The notes below the pieces were generated by a model, which saw only the letters and a program-made list of their open reading frames with translations, searched no databases and was not told the origin of the DNA. Made by a program: the position numbers and the translations under genes. Shown one piece after another: positions 25,321 to 34,015 of a DNA stretch of 64,000 nucleotides (position 1 is its first letter; every line of letters starts with the position of its first letter). The DNA comes from Oceanimonas sp052119705 (lineage in GTDB: Bacteria > Pseudomonadota > Gammaproteobacteria > Enterobacterales > Aeromonadaceae), in contig NZ_JBGQOP010000007.1 in NCBI RefSeq assembly GCF_052119705.1, positions 62,001 through 126,000 of the forward strand. The letters run 5' to 3'.

Positions 25321-26054
25321 GTATCCACCCAACCGCAATAGTGTCTAATAAAGCAATAGTTGGTACTAACGTTAAGATAGGTGCCTATACAATTATTTAC
25401 GATAATGTTGAAATTGCTGAAAATACAGTAATTGAAGCGTTTTGTGAAATAGGCGTATCAAATCATCTGTCTGGTGGTGAAATATTATATATAGGCTCAA
25501 ATTCACATATTAGATCTCACAGTATCTTTTATGAGGGCTCAGTGTTCTTAGAGTCATTAGTTACAGGTCATCGTGTGACTGTACGCGAAAAAATAAAAGC
25601 CGGTAAAAATTTACAAATAGGAACGCTATCTGATTTACAAGGGCATTGTGAAATTGGTGATTATGTTCGTTTTCATAGTAACGTGCATATAGGTCAGAAA
25701 AGTAAAATTGGTAATTATGTATGGATTTTTCCTTATGTCGTACTAACAAATGACCCGCATCCGCCAAGTGATACATTGCTTGGTGTAACAGTTAAAGATT
25801 TTGCTGTTATTGCAACTATGAGTGTGATTTTACCAGGTGCAATAATTAGCCGAGGCTGCCTAGTTGGTGCTCATTCTTCTATTAAGGGTATTACAGAAGA
25901 AGAAATGATTTATGCTGGCTCACCTGCTAAAAAAATATGTTCCACCGCGAAAATAAAACTGCATGACAAAAGTGGAAGTGCATACCCATGGCGCAAGCAC
26001 TTTCATCGAGGCTATCCAGAAGAGCTGGTTAAACAATGGATGAGTGAATTGTGA
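25317..26054 (+). CDS. Left-handed beta-helix acyltransferase for a dTDP-3-amino sugar
   Basis: A hexapeptide-repeat (LbH) acyltransferase, by position the enzyme that N-acylates dTDP-Fuc3N/Qui3N. From ATG 25317 it has 245 residues. Successive I-G-x-x-x units run from about 5 to 190 (IHPTAIVSNKAIVGTNVKIG, IGDYVRFHSNVHIGQKSKIGNYVWI), a probable catalytic His is in FHSNVHIG, and GSPAKKI closes the coil. The C-terminal 45 residues are a non-helix tail (HKSG..PWRKHFHRGYPEELVKQW). The acyl donor is not determined; the adjacent hydratase suggests 3-hydroxybutyryl-CoA rather than acetyl-CoA (inference). The start overlaps the fdtA stop (ATGA). Confidence 0.75.
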   Translation: MSIHPTAIVSNKAIVGTNVKIGAYTIIYDNVEIAENTVIEAFCEIGVSNHLSGGEILYIGSNSHIRSHSIFYEGSVFLESLVTGHRVTVREKIKAGKNLQIGTLSDLQGHCEIGDYVRFHSNVHIGQKSKIGNYVWIFPYVVLTNDPHPPSDTLLGVTVKDFAVIATMSVILPGAIISRGCLVGAHSSIKGITEEEMIYAGSPAKKICSTAKIKLHDKSGSAYPWRKHFHRGYPEELVKQWMSEL

Positions 26055-26470
26055 ATATAAAAAAATCATTCGCTATAGAAGAAATTAAAGTTGGTATGAC
26101 AGCATCCTATAGTCAGACAATTACAGATGCTGATGTAAAAGCTTTTGCAGGTGTTTCTGGAGATCATAATCCTGTGCACTTAAGTGAAGAATATGCAAAA
26201 GACTCTAGGTTTAAAGATAGAATTGCACATGGTTTATTAACAGCTAGCTTTTTTTCTGCAATTTTCGGAACAAAGCTACCTGGCGAAGGCTGTGTATATG
26301 CAGGTCAGAATTTGCAATTTAAAAGACCAGTTTATTTAGGTGACACAGTGATTGCTAAAGTAACTGTTACCGCAGTTGATGTGCTTAAAAAGCGTGTAAC
26401 GTTTAAAACAGTGTGTACGGTTAAAGGAAAACCCGTAACAACTGGTACAGCCGAAATATTTATTCCCTAG
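26051..26470 (+). CDS. MaoC/PhaJ-like (R)-specific enoyl-CoA hydratase
   Basis: A single hot-dog domain hydratase of the PhaJ/MaoC family, which makes (R)-3-hydroxyacyl-CoA from trans-2-enoyl-CoA. 139 residues. The hydratase motif is clear: FAGVSGDHNPVHLSEEYAK with catalytic Asp/His, then RIAHGLLTASFFSAIFG, LPGEG and GQNLQFKRPVYLGD. GTG 26051 overlaps the acyltransferase stop (GTGA), and the gene lies 9 bases before fdtB, so it is embedded in the amino-sugar branch rather than in a fatty acid locus. Low GC like its neighbours upstream. A link to N-(3-hydroxybutyryl) substitution is inference. Confidence 0.82.
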   Translation: MNIKKSFAIEEIKVGMTASYSQTITDADVKAFAGVSGDHNPVHLSEEYAKDSRFKDRIAHGLLTASFFSAIFGTKLPGEGCVYAGQNLQFKRPVYLGDTVIAKVTVTAVDVLKKRVTFKTVCTVKGKPVTTGTAEIFIP

Positions 26471-26479
26471 GTATATAAA

Positions 26480-27613
26480 ATGATTCCTTTCCTCGACCTC
26501 AAAGCCATCAACGCCCAATACCGTGACGAACTGATCGCCGCCTGTACCCGTGTTATCGACTCCGGCTGGTATATCGCAGGTAATGAACTTACACAATTTG
26601 AACAGGCGTTCGCCAGCTACTGCGGCACTAAGCATGCGATTGGTGTGGCTAATGGTCTTGATGCACTGATTCTGACCCTGCGCGCGTGGAAAGAGTTGGG
26701 CAAGCTCAAAGACGGCGACGAAGTGATCGTTCCGTCCAACACCTACATCGCTAGTATTCTAGCCATCAGTGCCAACAATTTAGTACCGGTATTAGTAGAG
26801 CCAAACTTAGCCACCTACAATCTCTGCCCAATAAAAACCGAAGCGGCAATTACCGCCAAAACTCGCGCCATTCTCCCTGTGCATTTATACGGCCAGTTAG
26901 CTGATATGCCCGCCATTATGGCTATCGCACAGCGTCATAACTTACTTGTGCTAGAAGATTCTGCCCAAGCCCATGGAGCAGAATTAAACGGCAAAAAAGC
27001 GGGTAACTGGGGTGATGCCAGTGGCTTTAGCTTTTACCCAGGTAAAAACCTCGGCGCATTAGGCGATGCCGGTGCAGTTACGACCAATGATGACCAACTC
27101 GCCGAAACTTTACGCGCACTGCGCAACTACGGCTCACACGAAAAATATAAAAACTTGTTTCAAGGCACCAACAGCCGCCTAGACGAAATTCAAGCCGCCA
27201 TGCTGAGCGTCAAGCTAAAACACTTAGATATCGAAACAGCACACCGCAGCAAAGTAGCACAAGCTTACCTAACTGGCATCACCAACCCAGCAGTCGTTTT
27301 GCCTGAAGTTCATTCAAAATTCAAAATTCAAAATTCAAAATTCATGAGCGAAGCTCATGTCTGGCATGTTTTCGTCATCCGCTGCGAGCAGCGCGACGCC
27401 CTGCAAAAGCACTTGTTAGAGCATGGCGTACAAACCTTAATCCACTACCCAATTCCACCGCATCAGCAGCAGGCTTATAAAGAGTGGAATATGGATAGCT
27501 ATCCAGTGTCGGAGCTGATTCACCAGCAGGTCATGAGCTTGCCAATGGGGCCGACTATTACGATGGATGAAGTCAAAAAGGTGATTGCAGCCATAAACAC
27601 ATTCAAAATTTAA
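26480..27613 (+). CDS. fdtB: dTDP-3-keto-6-deoxyhexose 3-aminotransferase (FdtB/QdtB-like, DegT family)
   Basis: PLP-dependent DegT/DnrJ/EryC1 aminotransferase that places the 3-amino group. 377 residues. MIPFLDLKAINAQYRDEL is the family start, NGLDALILTLRAW and EDSAQAHGA (PLP-binding Asp) follow, and FYPGKNLGALGDAG holds the PLP lysine at about 188. A run of five ATTCAAA-type heptamers at 27312-27346 adds about 12 residues (HSKFKIQNSKFM) before the conserved HVWHVFVIR strand, and the stop codon lies in a second tract of the same dialect (27601-27634). The catalytic core is unaffected. Follows the hydratase gene by 9 bases. Confidence 0.87.
   Translation: MIPFLDLKAINAQYRDELIAACTRVIDSGWYIAGNELTQFEQAFASYCGTKHAIGVANGLDALILTLRAWKELGKLKDGDEVIVPSNTYIASILAISANNLVPVLVEPNLATYNLCPIKTEAAITAKTRAILPVHLYGQLADMPAIMAIAQRHNLLVLEDSAQAHGAELNGKKAGNWGDASGFSFYPGKNLGALGDAGAVTTNDDQLAETLRALRNYGSHEKYKNLFQGTNSRLDEIQAAMLSVKLKHLDIETAHRSKVAQAYLTGITNPAVVLPEVHSKFKIQNSKFMSEAHVWHVFVIRCEQRDALQKHLLEHGVQTLIHYPIPPHQQQAYKEWNMDSYPVSELIHQQVMSLPMGPTITMDEVKKVIAAINTFKI
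27312..27346. repeat. In-frame ATTCAAA heptad tract inside fdtB
   Basis: Four perfect ATTCAAA units and one ATTCATG, immediately followed by a small hairpin (CATGAGCG-AA-GCTCATG region). 27601-27634 is a second tract (ATTCAAA ATTTAAA ATTACTC ATTAAGA ATTAAT) that covers the fdtB stop and the fdtB-wzx gap. Confidence 0.88.
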
Positions 27614-27637
27614 AATTACTCATTAAGAATTAATCCT

Positions 27638-28894
27638 GTGACTCTGATAAAAACCAGCCTGCTCAACGGCATTGCTGTAGTGATAAAAATGCTCACTATG
27701 CTAGGGCTTAACAAGATACTCGCTATCTATGTTGGCCCTGCAGGCTATGCGGCGATTGGTAACTTTCAAAACGCTGCACAAATGATCACTACCTTTGCCA
27801 GCGGTGCTATTAATACCGGTGTAGTGAAATACACCGCTGAATACCATGACGATGAAGAAAAGCAGCGGCAAGTGTGGCGCACTGCCGGCACAATTGCAGT
27901 ACTGGGATCCGTCATTACCGGAATAGGCGTAGCTATATTTAGCAAGCAAATCGCGCATTGGTTTTTGCAGGACGAAAGTTATAACACTGTTTTTATCTGG
28001 TTCTCAGTCACCTTGGTTTTCTTTATTTTTAATACGCTATTGTTGGCGATATTAAACGGTAAAAAGGAAATTCACCGCTACATTATTGCCAATATTGCAG
28101 GCAGCCTTTTTTCATTAGCCGTCACCAGTATTCTAGCGATCCAGTTTGGATTACTTGGTGCATTAACTGCATTAGCTATTTTTCCTTCTTTTGCATTTGT
28201 TGTTACTTTGTACCTTTGCTATAAGGCTGATTGGTTTAAATTCAGTTATTTGTTTGGCCGCTTAGATAAGCAAGTCGTTTTAAACCTAAGCAAATACACC
28301 GCCATGGCTCTCACCAGTGCTGCTTGTGTGCCAGTAAGTCATATCTTAATTCGTACGCACCTTGCCGATACCTTAGGGTTAGATGCTGCAGGTTACTGGG
28401 AAGCCATGTGGCGCTTAAGTGGGGCTTACTTAATGCTCGTAACAACAACGCTAAGCCTGTACTACCTGCCTAAGCTATCAGAACTGAAAGATCCAAAAGA
28501 AATAAAGGCGGAAATCCTCCAGGGCTACAAGATTATCCTGCCCGTAGCTGCTGCCTGTGGTTTAGTTATTTACTTGCTGCGGGACTTTATTATCGGCTTG
28601 CTTTTTACCCAAGACTTTATACCCATGCGTGAACTGTTTGCTTGGCAAATGGTGGGCGATACGTTAAAGATTGGCAGTTGGATACTTGCTTACCTGATGC
28701 TAGGTAAAGCCATGATGAAGTTATTTATTGCCAGTGAAATTGTGTTTGCAGCAGGGTTTTATGGTTGGACGTATTTTTTTACAAGTATGTACGGCTTAGA
28801 AGGTGTCACCATTGCGCATGCAATTAACTACGCAATTTATTGGGTGGTGATGGGTGTGTTTATTGGTAAAGTTTTTTTAAGAAAGCAATCATAG
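27638..28894 (+). CDS. wzx: O-antigen flippase Wzx (WzxE-like)
   Basis: Moves undecaprenyl-linked O units across the inner membrane. 418 residues with about 12 hydrophobic segments spread along the chain and almost no soluble domain. The N-terminus (SLLNGIAVVIKMLTMLGLNKILAIYVGPAGYA) resembles the WzxE/O-antigen translocase branch of the MOP superfamily. GTG 27638 is the most 5' start; the ribosome site is unclear because the gap is filled by an ATTCAAA-type tract. Higher GC than the glycosyltransferase genes that follow. Confidence 0.85.
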   Translation: MTLIKTSLLNGIAVVIKMLTMLGLNKILAIYVGPAGYAAIGNFQNAAQMITTFASGAINTGVVKYTAEYHDDEEKQRQVWRTAGTIAVLGSVITGIGVAIFSKQIAHWFLQDESYNTVFIWFSVTLVFFIFNTLLLAILNGKKEIHRYIIANIAGSLFSLAVTSILAIQFGLLGALTALAIFPSFAFVVTLYLCYKADWFKFSYLFGRLDKQVVLNLSKYTAMALTSAACVPVSHILIRTHLADTLGLDAAGYWEAMWRLSGAYLMLVTTTLSLYYLPKLSELKDPKEIKAEILQGYKIILPVAAACGLVIYLLRDFIIGLLFTQDFIPMRELFAWQMVGDTLKIGSWILAYLMLGKAMMKLFIASEIVFAAGFYGWTYFFTSMYGLEGVTIAHAINYAIYWVVMGVFIGKVFLRKQS

Positions 28895-28991
28895 TCTCTT
28901 GCCCTGCTCATCGCTGCGTTCAACTCTTTATTGTTAATGAAATTTTAATCATGAGTAAATTATAATGTTTTTATAAGGATTTAATTAAACA

Positions 28992-29888
28992 ATGAAATAT
29001 GTAAATAAAATTTCAATTGTTACGCTCACATATAAAAACTGGCACCTTTTAAATAATGCTATTAATTCATTGGCTAGCCAAGTAATAGATAAAGATTATG
29101 AAGTTGAGTACATTATAGTTGACGACGGTACTGTTGGTTTCAACGTTAGCTATGTTGAAGATTTACTTTGTAAACTAAGAGCACTTAATTTCGAATGCCA
29201 TTTAATCATTAATGAAAAAAACTTAGGAACGGTAGCATCATTTAATAATGCAATCAAAAAATCCACGGGTGACTTGATCGTCCCGTTATCAGCAGATGAT
29301 GAACTATATGATGAAAATGTAATAGCAAAAATTATTGATAAGTTTAATAGCAATAAGTGTTTATTATTAACAGCATTAAGAGTGCCAGTAAGAAATGGAA
29401 AAGAGTTATATGTGTTACCTGAAAAAAAATATTGGAATTTGTTTCACTTTCCTAAGAAATTACATGAAAAGATTTCCCTAAATGGCAATATAATCTCTGG
29501 CGCGTGCACTTATTATCATAAAAATATTTTTAAAAAAGTTGGGATGTTTGATGAAGATTATCGTTTAATAGAAGATTATCCTTTTTATCTAGAGGTGCTT
29601 TCAAAAGGTATTAGTATTCCATTATTAAAAGTAAAAGCTATTAAATATAGTATGCAAGGTGTATCTACTAACCATAGAGTTAGCCCACTCTTTACTAAGG
29701 ATATGAACTTGTTACTACAGAGAATACTTAAAGAAGGAGAATTTAATTTTTTTGAAAAGCGTTACTTTCATTTTCAGCGTTGTTTACCTGTGACCGAAAA
29801 AGTAAGAGTTAAAAATATAGTACTCTATCCAGAACAGTTGGCTTTATGGGTGTTGAGAAATGTTAAGAAATTAATTTGGAGAAAATGA
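28992..29888 (+). CDS. Glycosyltransferase, family 2 (GT-A)
   Basis: Probable O-antigen sugar transferase. 298 residues. N-terminal ISIVTLTYKNWHLLNNAINSL starts a GT-A nucleotide-binding fold, YIIVDDGT is the first acidic site, and PLSADDELYDENV holds the DxD-like metal motif near residue 97. ACTYYHKNIFKKVGMFDEDY is the acceptor-side region common in GT2 enzymes. The last 60 residues are basic and hydrophobic, suggesting membrane association. AAGGA lies upstream of ATG 28992. Very AT-rich compared with the core genes. Donor and acceptor cannot be read from sequence. Confidence 0.82.
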   Translation: MKYVNKISIVTLTYKNWHLLNNAINSLASQVIDKDYEVEYIIVDDGTVGFNVSYVEDLLCKLRALNFECHLIINEKNLGTVASFNNAIKKSTGDLIVPLSADDELYDENVIAKIIDKFNSNKCLLLTALRVPVRNGKELYVLPEKKYWNLFHFPKKLHEKISLNGNIISGACTYYHKNIFKKVGMFDEDYRLIEDYPFYLEVLSKGISIPLLKVKAIKYSMQGVSTNHRVSPLFTKDMNLLLQRILKEGEFNFFEKRYFHFQRCLPVTEKVRVKNIVLYPEQLALWVLRNVKKLIWRK

Positions 29889-29889
29889 A

Positions 29890-30672
29890 TTGAATGTTCT
29901 TGTTATTCCTATATATAACAATATAGAAACATGCATGGTTTTTTTAGACCGTCATTATGAGTTTTTTATAAAATATAATGTCAGGCTAATATTTTGTAAT
30001 AATGATAACACATCAATTACAGAACTAAATAAGGATTACGCCCAATTAATAATTAAAATAATTAATAATAATAAGAACCATGGTTATTTTGGATCAGCAA
30101 GAGAGGCATTAATTTACTTAAAAAATATCGAATACAATTATGTTATTTTATCTAATGTAGATCTATGCCTTGATGAATCTTATTTTAAAGGGCTAGCGGA
30201 TAATATAAGTGACGAGCCATTAATCTTAGCTCCCAGTATTATTTCAAATTTGACTAGACGGCAGCAAAATCCACTATATAGAGAGAAACCACGGAAAATC
30301 AAGATGCGATTTCTTTATTTTTTGCTTTTAAATAGATATTTTTATGCTTTTTATAAGGCTTTAAGTTCAGTTTTCTCTAGAGAGAGTACAAAACAAAGTG
30401 ATTTAAGGATATACGCCGTACACGGAGCTAATGTTATTGTTAATTATAAAGCCATACAACGCGGTATTGATTTTTCTCATTGTGGATTTTTATTTGGTGA
30501 AGAGATTTCATTAGCTGAAAGAGTAGCAGAGCTTGATGTTGAAGTTAAATTTATAAAGACTATGAAAGTAGTTCATTATGAGCATGATTCGACAGGTAAT
30601 TATTTGCGGAGCAAGCTAATTACTTGTTACCACAGGCGTTCAATTGGTAATATTATAAGAAAGTTTTTTTAA
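29890..30672 (+). CDS. Probable glycosyltransferase, family 2-like
   Basis: 260 residues. It starts VLVIPIYNNIETC and has VILSNVDLCLDE in place of a strict DxD, then HGANVIVNYKAI..CGFLFGEEISLAERV, the pattern of rhamnosyltransferase-like GT2 proteins (FLFGEE). The order and the C-terminal basic patch fit a cytoplasmic O-antigen glycosyltransferase. TTG 29890 is the chosen start because GGAG lies 8 bases upstream and the previous gene ends at 29888. The first acidic motif is weak (FCNNDN), so activity is less certain than for its neighbours. AT-rich. Confidence 0.7.
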   Translation: MNVLVIPIYNNIETCMVFLDRHYEFFIKYNVRLIFCNNDNTSITELNKDYAQLIIKIINNNKNHGYFGSAREALIYLKNIEYNYVILSNVDLCLDESYFKGLADNISDEPLILAPSIISNLTRRQQNPLYREKPRKIKMRFLYFLLLNRYFYAFYKALSSVFSRESTKQSDLRIYAVHGANVIVNYKAIQRGIDFSHCGFLFGEEISLAERVAELDVEVKFIKTMKVVHYEHDSTGNYLRSKLITCYHRRSIGNIIRKFF

Positions 30673-31899
30673 ATGTTTATTTATGATTTTATTAATAGTG
30701 TTAATGTAGAGCTGTATTTTTTAACAATATTTTCTTTAATTACCGTCATGATCTCAATAGCATACTTTTTAAAACAAAAAATATTGCACCCCATTTTCCT
30801 TGGCGATTTATTTTTTTTTCAAAGTGCTCTTGTTTATGTATTTCATGAAAATAATAATTATTTAATGTATTCTTTGCTTATAATTTTTGTCTATATTTTG
30901 TCAAGAACTATTGGAATGTATCTTAACAATAAATTGTTTTTTTTTAGTTGTGCAAGAGCGTCTAGAGCTCATTTATCCCGTAAATTATTCTTAATGATAG
31001 TCATATTATGTTCGGTTTTTAGTATTCTTACATTTTTTTATTTAGATTCTTTGAGTCAGATTAATACATCATTTAAAATAACTTGGGTTTTAGAGAAGCC
31101 AATTCTAAGTTTCTTCTATTCATTTTCACTTATCGCCAGTCTTGTTTTTATACCCTTATATTTTGTTAAGCAAAAACGTAGTGTTTTGGATAAACTATTA
31201 GCTTTGTTAGTTTTGTTTATTTTTTCATATAATTCTGTAATGTTTCATATGAAAGGATACTTCATATTTGTATTGCTATCTTTATTTTTTTATTTTGACT
31301 GCAAAGGTAAGAAAATAAATCTTAAAGTAATTATTTTAGTGTTGTTAATTGCTTTGTTTTACTTATCTTTATTTTATAATTTAGATAGTTATATTAAACT
31401 AATCGATAGGATTATTAAAAATGCAGATGGGAGTTTCATTTTTTTAGAATATAATTTAGGTGATGGTCGTATATTTTTATTTTATAATGCATATATTTAC
31501 TTTATGAAATTCATCTTTTTTAAATTTCTCCCTTCGCATGAACTTGGCCAAGCCATCTCAAGTTTTGCCCCTTACGTTTATGCTGAAGGCGGAGGAGTAA
31601 ACGATCATTTCATTATCTATCTTTTTTTGAGCACAGATCAGCAAAGCTTTCAGTTGATAATGTTTATGGCTTTTATAAATGTAATTATTCTACCATTGCT
31701 CAGCTATTTGAAATCTTCAAAAAATTTATTTCTATTCGGCCTTGGAGGCTGGCTGTATATAAATAGCTTTCTTGTTTTTCAGATGCCAAGTGGTTTTTTT
31801 CTTTCCTTATCTAAATACTTAAGTTGCTTGATTTTAATATCCTTAATTATTTTGTTGTACAAGATGCTTATTATAAAGAACAAGGCGCATAGTAAGTAA
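30673..31899 (+). CDS. wzy: Probable O-antigen polymerase Wzy
   Basis: 408 residues, highly hydrophobic, with about 10-12 predicted membrane segments and one larger periplasmic loop (about 250-315, from KNADGSFIFLEYNLGDGR to YAEGGGVNDHFIIYLFL). Wzy proteins share almost no sequence; the call rests on topology, its place between glycosyltransferase genes and the presence of wzx and wzz in the same locus. It is the only unassigned polytopic protein in the cluster. It directly follows the previous stop. Among the most AT-rich genes in the window, with long T runs. Confidence 0.72.
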   Translation: MFIYDFINSVNVELYFLTIFSLITVMISIAYFLKQKILHPIFLGDLFFFQSALVYVFHENNNYLMYSLLIIFVYILSRTIGMYLNNKLFFFSCARASRAHLSRKLFLMIVILCSVFSILTFFYLDSLSQINTSFKITWVLEKPILSFFYSFSLIASLVFIPLYFVKQKRSVLDKLLALLVLFIFSYNSVMFHMKGYFIFVLLSLFFYFDCKGKKINLKVIILVLLIALFYLSLFYNLDSYIKLIDRIIKNADGSFIFLEYNLGDGRIFLFYNAYIYFMKFIFFKFLPSHELGQAISSFAPYVYAEGGGVNDHFIIYLFLSTDQQSFQLIMFMAFINVIILPLLSYLKSSKNLFLFGLGGWLYINSFLVFQMPSGFFLSLSKYLSCLILISLIILLYKMLIIKNKAHSK

Positions 31900-31945
31900 T
31901 CATTATTTTTATATGTTGATTTATAGTTTATCTAAGGAGTAAGTA

Positions 31946-32737
31946 GTGGAGGAGCTTTGCAATAAAGTTACTGTTGTTACTGCGGTTTATAACTCTGAAA
32001 AATACATAACAAAAAGTATTGATTCTGTGTTAGATCAATCCTATGTTAATTGGGAGTTGATACTAGTGGATGATAAATCCAATGATTTATCTGTAGAAAT
32101 TATAAGGTCATACGTAGAATTAGACCCTAGAATTAAATTAATTGAATTAACTGAAAACTTGGGAGCTGCGGTAGTTCGCAACAAGGCTATAGAGAGGGCA
32201 CAAGGTCGCTATATTGCATTTTTAGATAGTGATGATGTCTGGTTACCTAATAAACTTGAAAAACAAATCTCCTTTATGCAGAAAAATAATTACCCGTTTA
32301 CGTTTGGTGCTTATGACAAAATTAATGAGAGTGATGAAATATTTGGTCATTTGGGAGTGCCAAGTAAAGTTAGTTACTATGACCTGTTGAAATCATCTTC
32401 AATTGGTTGCTTGACTGCTATTTACGATACAGAATATTTTGGAAAAGTTTATATGCCTTTAATACGTAAGCGTCAAGATTTAGGGTTATGGTTGAAGTTA
32501 CTAAAAAAAACGGATTTCGCTTATGGTCTCAACGAGACGTTAGGTATATATAAGGTACGCCAAGACTCAATTTCAGCTAGTAAAAAAAATGCGGCTCTCT
32601 TCACTTGGCGTTTATATCGAGATGTTGAAAAATTAAATTTAATAAAAGCTAGTTATTATTTTTCTCAATATGCTATCCGTGGACTGTTACGAACAAAACA
32701 TCCAGATTTAGCTAGGTTTTTGGGGTTCCTCAAATGA
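31946..32737 (+). CDS. Glycosyltransferase, family 2
   Basis: 263 residues. KVTVVTAVYNSEKYITKSIDSVLDQSY and ELILVDDKSND form the nucleotide-binding half; ENLGAAVVRNKAIERAQGRYIAFLDSDDVWLPNKLE carries the DSDD metal motif near residue 92. This is a textbook GT2 of the WcaA/teichuronic acid TuaG-like type, often the transferase for the first or second O-unit sugar. GTG 31946 has AAGGAG 6 bases upstream. AT-rich, last of the low-GC block. Confidence 0.87.
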   Translation: MEELCNKVTVVTAVYNSEKYITKSIDSVLDQSYVNWELILVDDKSNDLSVEIIRSYVELDPRIKLIELTENLGAAVVRNKAIERAQGRYIAFLDSDDVWLPNKLEKQISFMQKNNYPFTFGAYDKINESDEIFGHLGVPSKVSYYDLLKSSSIGCLTAIYDTEYFGKVYMPLIRKRQDLGLWLKLLKKTDFAYGLNETLGIYKVRQDSISASKKNAALFTWRLYRDVEKLNLIKASYYFSQYAIRGLLRTKHPDLARFLGFLK

Positions 32738-32759
32738 ACCTTAATAAAGTGGAGTTAGC

Positions 32760-33959
32760 ATGAAAATTTCCATTGCTGGAACAGGTTACGTCGGTTTATC
32801 CAATGCCATGCTACTAGCTCAACACAACCAAGTGTGTGCTATCGACATAGTGCCGGAAAAAGTTGCGCTACTAAACAATAAGCAGTCACCCATCGCTGAT
32901 ATTGAAATTGAGGATTTTTTAGCTAATAAAACGCTAAATTTTACTGCAACTTTAGATAAGCAAGAGGCGTATCAAAACGCTGATTATGTAATAATTGCTA
33001 CCCCTACAAACTATGATCCTAAAACCAATTATTTTGATACTAGTAGTGTAGAGGCTGTGGTCAGTGATGTTGCGGAAGTTAACCCTAACGCAACGATTAT
33101 TATTAAGTCCACAGTGCCGGTAGGTTTTACAGAGCAACTCAACATTAAATACTCAACACTTGACATTATTTTCTCACCTGAATTCTTACGTGAGGGTAAG
33201 GCGCTGTACGATAACCTTTATCCTTCACGCATTATTGTGGGTGGGCAAAGCGAACAGGCTAAAACCTTTGTCAGTCTTTTACAGCAGGGTGCAATTAAAC
33301 AAGATGTAACGGTACTCTTTACTAATAATACTGAAGCTGAAGCGGTGAAGCTGTTTTCTAATACTTATCTGGCTATGCGTGTGGCGTATTTTAATGAGCT
33401 AGACAGCTATGCTGAAGCGCAGGGTTTAAATTCTCAGCAGATTATTCAAGGCGTTGGTTTAGATCCTCGTATTGGCGATCACTACAACAACCCTAGCTTT
33501 GGCTATGGCGGTTATTGCTTGCCTAAAGACACCAAACAGCTGCTAGCGAACTACGATCAAGTACCTAATAACATTATCCAAGCCATTGTTGAAGCCAACC
33601 GCACTCGTAAAGATTTTATTGCCGAGATGGTGATCAAGAAGCTCAATGCGCTACCAAAATCGCATTCAGGAGCACAAACTGTGGTGGGTATCTACCGTTT
33701 AGTGATGAAGGAAGGTTCTGATAATTTCCGGGCTTCTGCGATTCAGGGCATTATGAAACGCATTAAAGCTAAAGGTATTGAAGTGGTGGTGTATGAGCCT
33801 GTACTGCAAGAAGAATATTTCTATAACTCGCGGGTTGTCAGTGATTTAAATGAATTTAAAAGATTAAGCACCGTGATTGTCGCCAATCGCTTAAATGAAG
33901 ACTTAATCGACGTAAAAAGCAAAGTTTATACTAGAGATCTGTTTGGTTCTGATTCTTGA
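32760..33959 (+). CDS. ugd: UDP-glucose 6-dehydrogenase
   Basis: Oxidises UDP-glucose to UDP-glucuronate with NAD. 399 residues (E. coli 388). ISIAGTGYVGLSNAMLLAQHN is the Rossmann loop, STVPVGFTE and SPEFLREGKALYDNLYPSRI are conserved, and the catalytic Cys is in GYGGYCLPKDTKQL (about 258). A stretch at 33137-33164 (CTCAACA TTAAATA CTCAACA CTTGACA) has the heptad look, but the protein has no extra residues there relative to E. coli, so it may be chance. GC rises again at this gene. It implies glucuronic (or galacturonic) acid in the polysaccharide. Confidence 0.93.
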   Translation: MKISIAGTGYVGLSNAMLLAQHNQVCAIDIVPEKVALLNNKQSPIADIEIEDFLANKTLNFTATLDKQEAYQNADYVIIATPTNYDPKTNYFDTSSVEAVVSDVAEVNPNATIIIKSTVPVGFTEQLNIKYSTLDIIFSPEFLREGKALYDNLYPSRIIVGGQSEQAKTFVSLLQQGAIKQDVTVLFTNNTEAEAVKLFSNTYLAMRVAYFNELDSYAEAQGLNSQQIIQGVGLDPRIGDHYNNPSFGYGGYCLPKDTKQLLANYDQVPNNIIQAIVEANRTRKDFIAEMVIKKLNALPKSHSGAQTVVGIYRLVMKEGSDNFRASAIQGIMKRIKAKGIEVVVYEPVLQEEYFYNSRVVSDLNEFKRLSTVIVANRLNEDLIDVKSKVYTRDLFGSDS

Positions 33960-34015
33960 ACGCTTGGGTATTATCTAAATTTTTATAAAACAGTCATAGC
34001 TGTAAAGAGTGAAAT

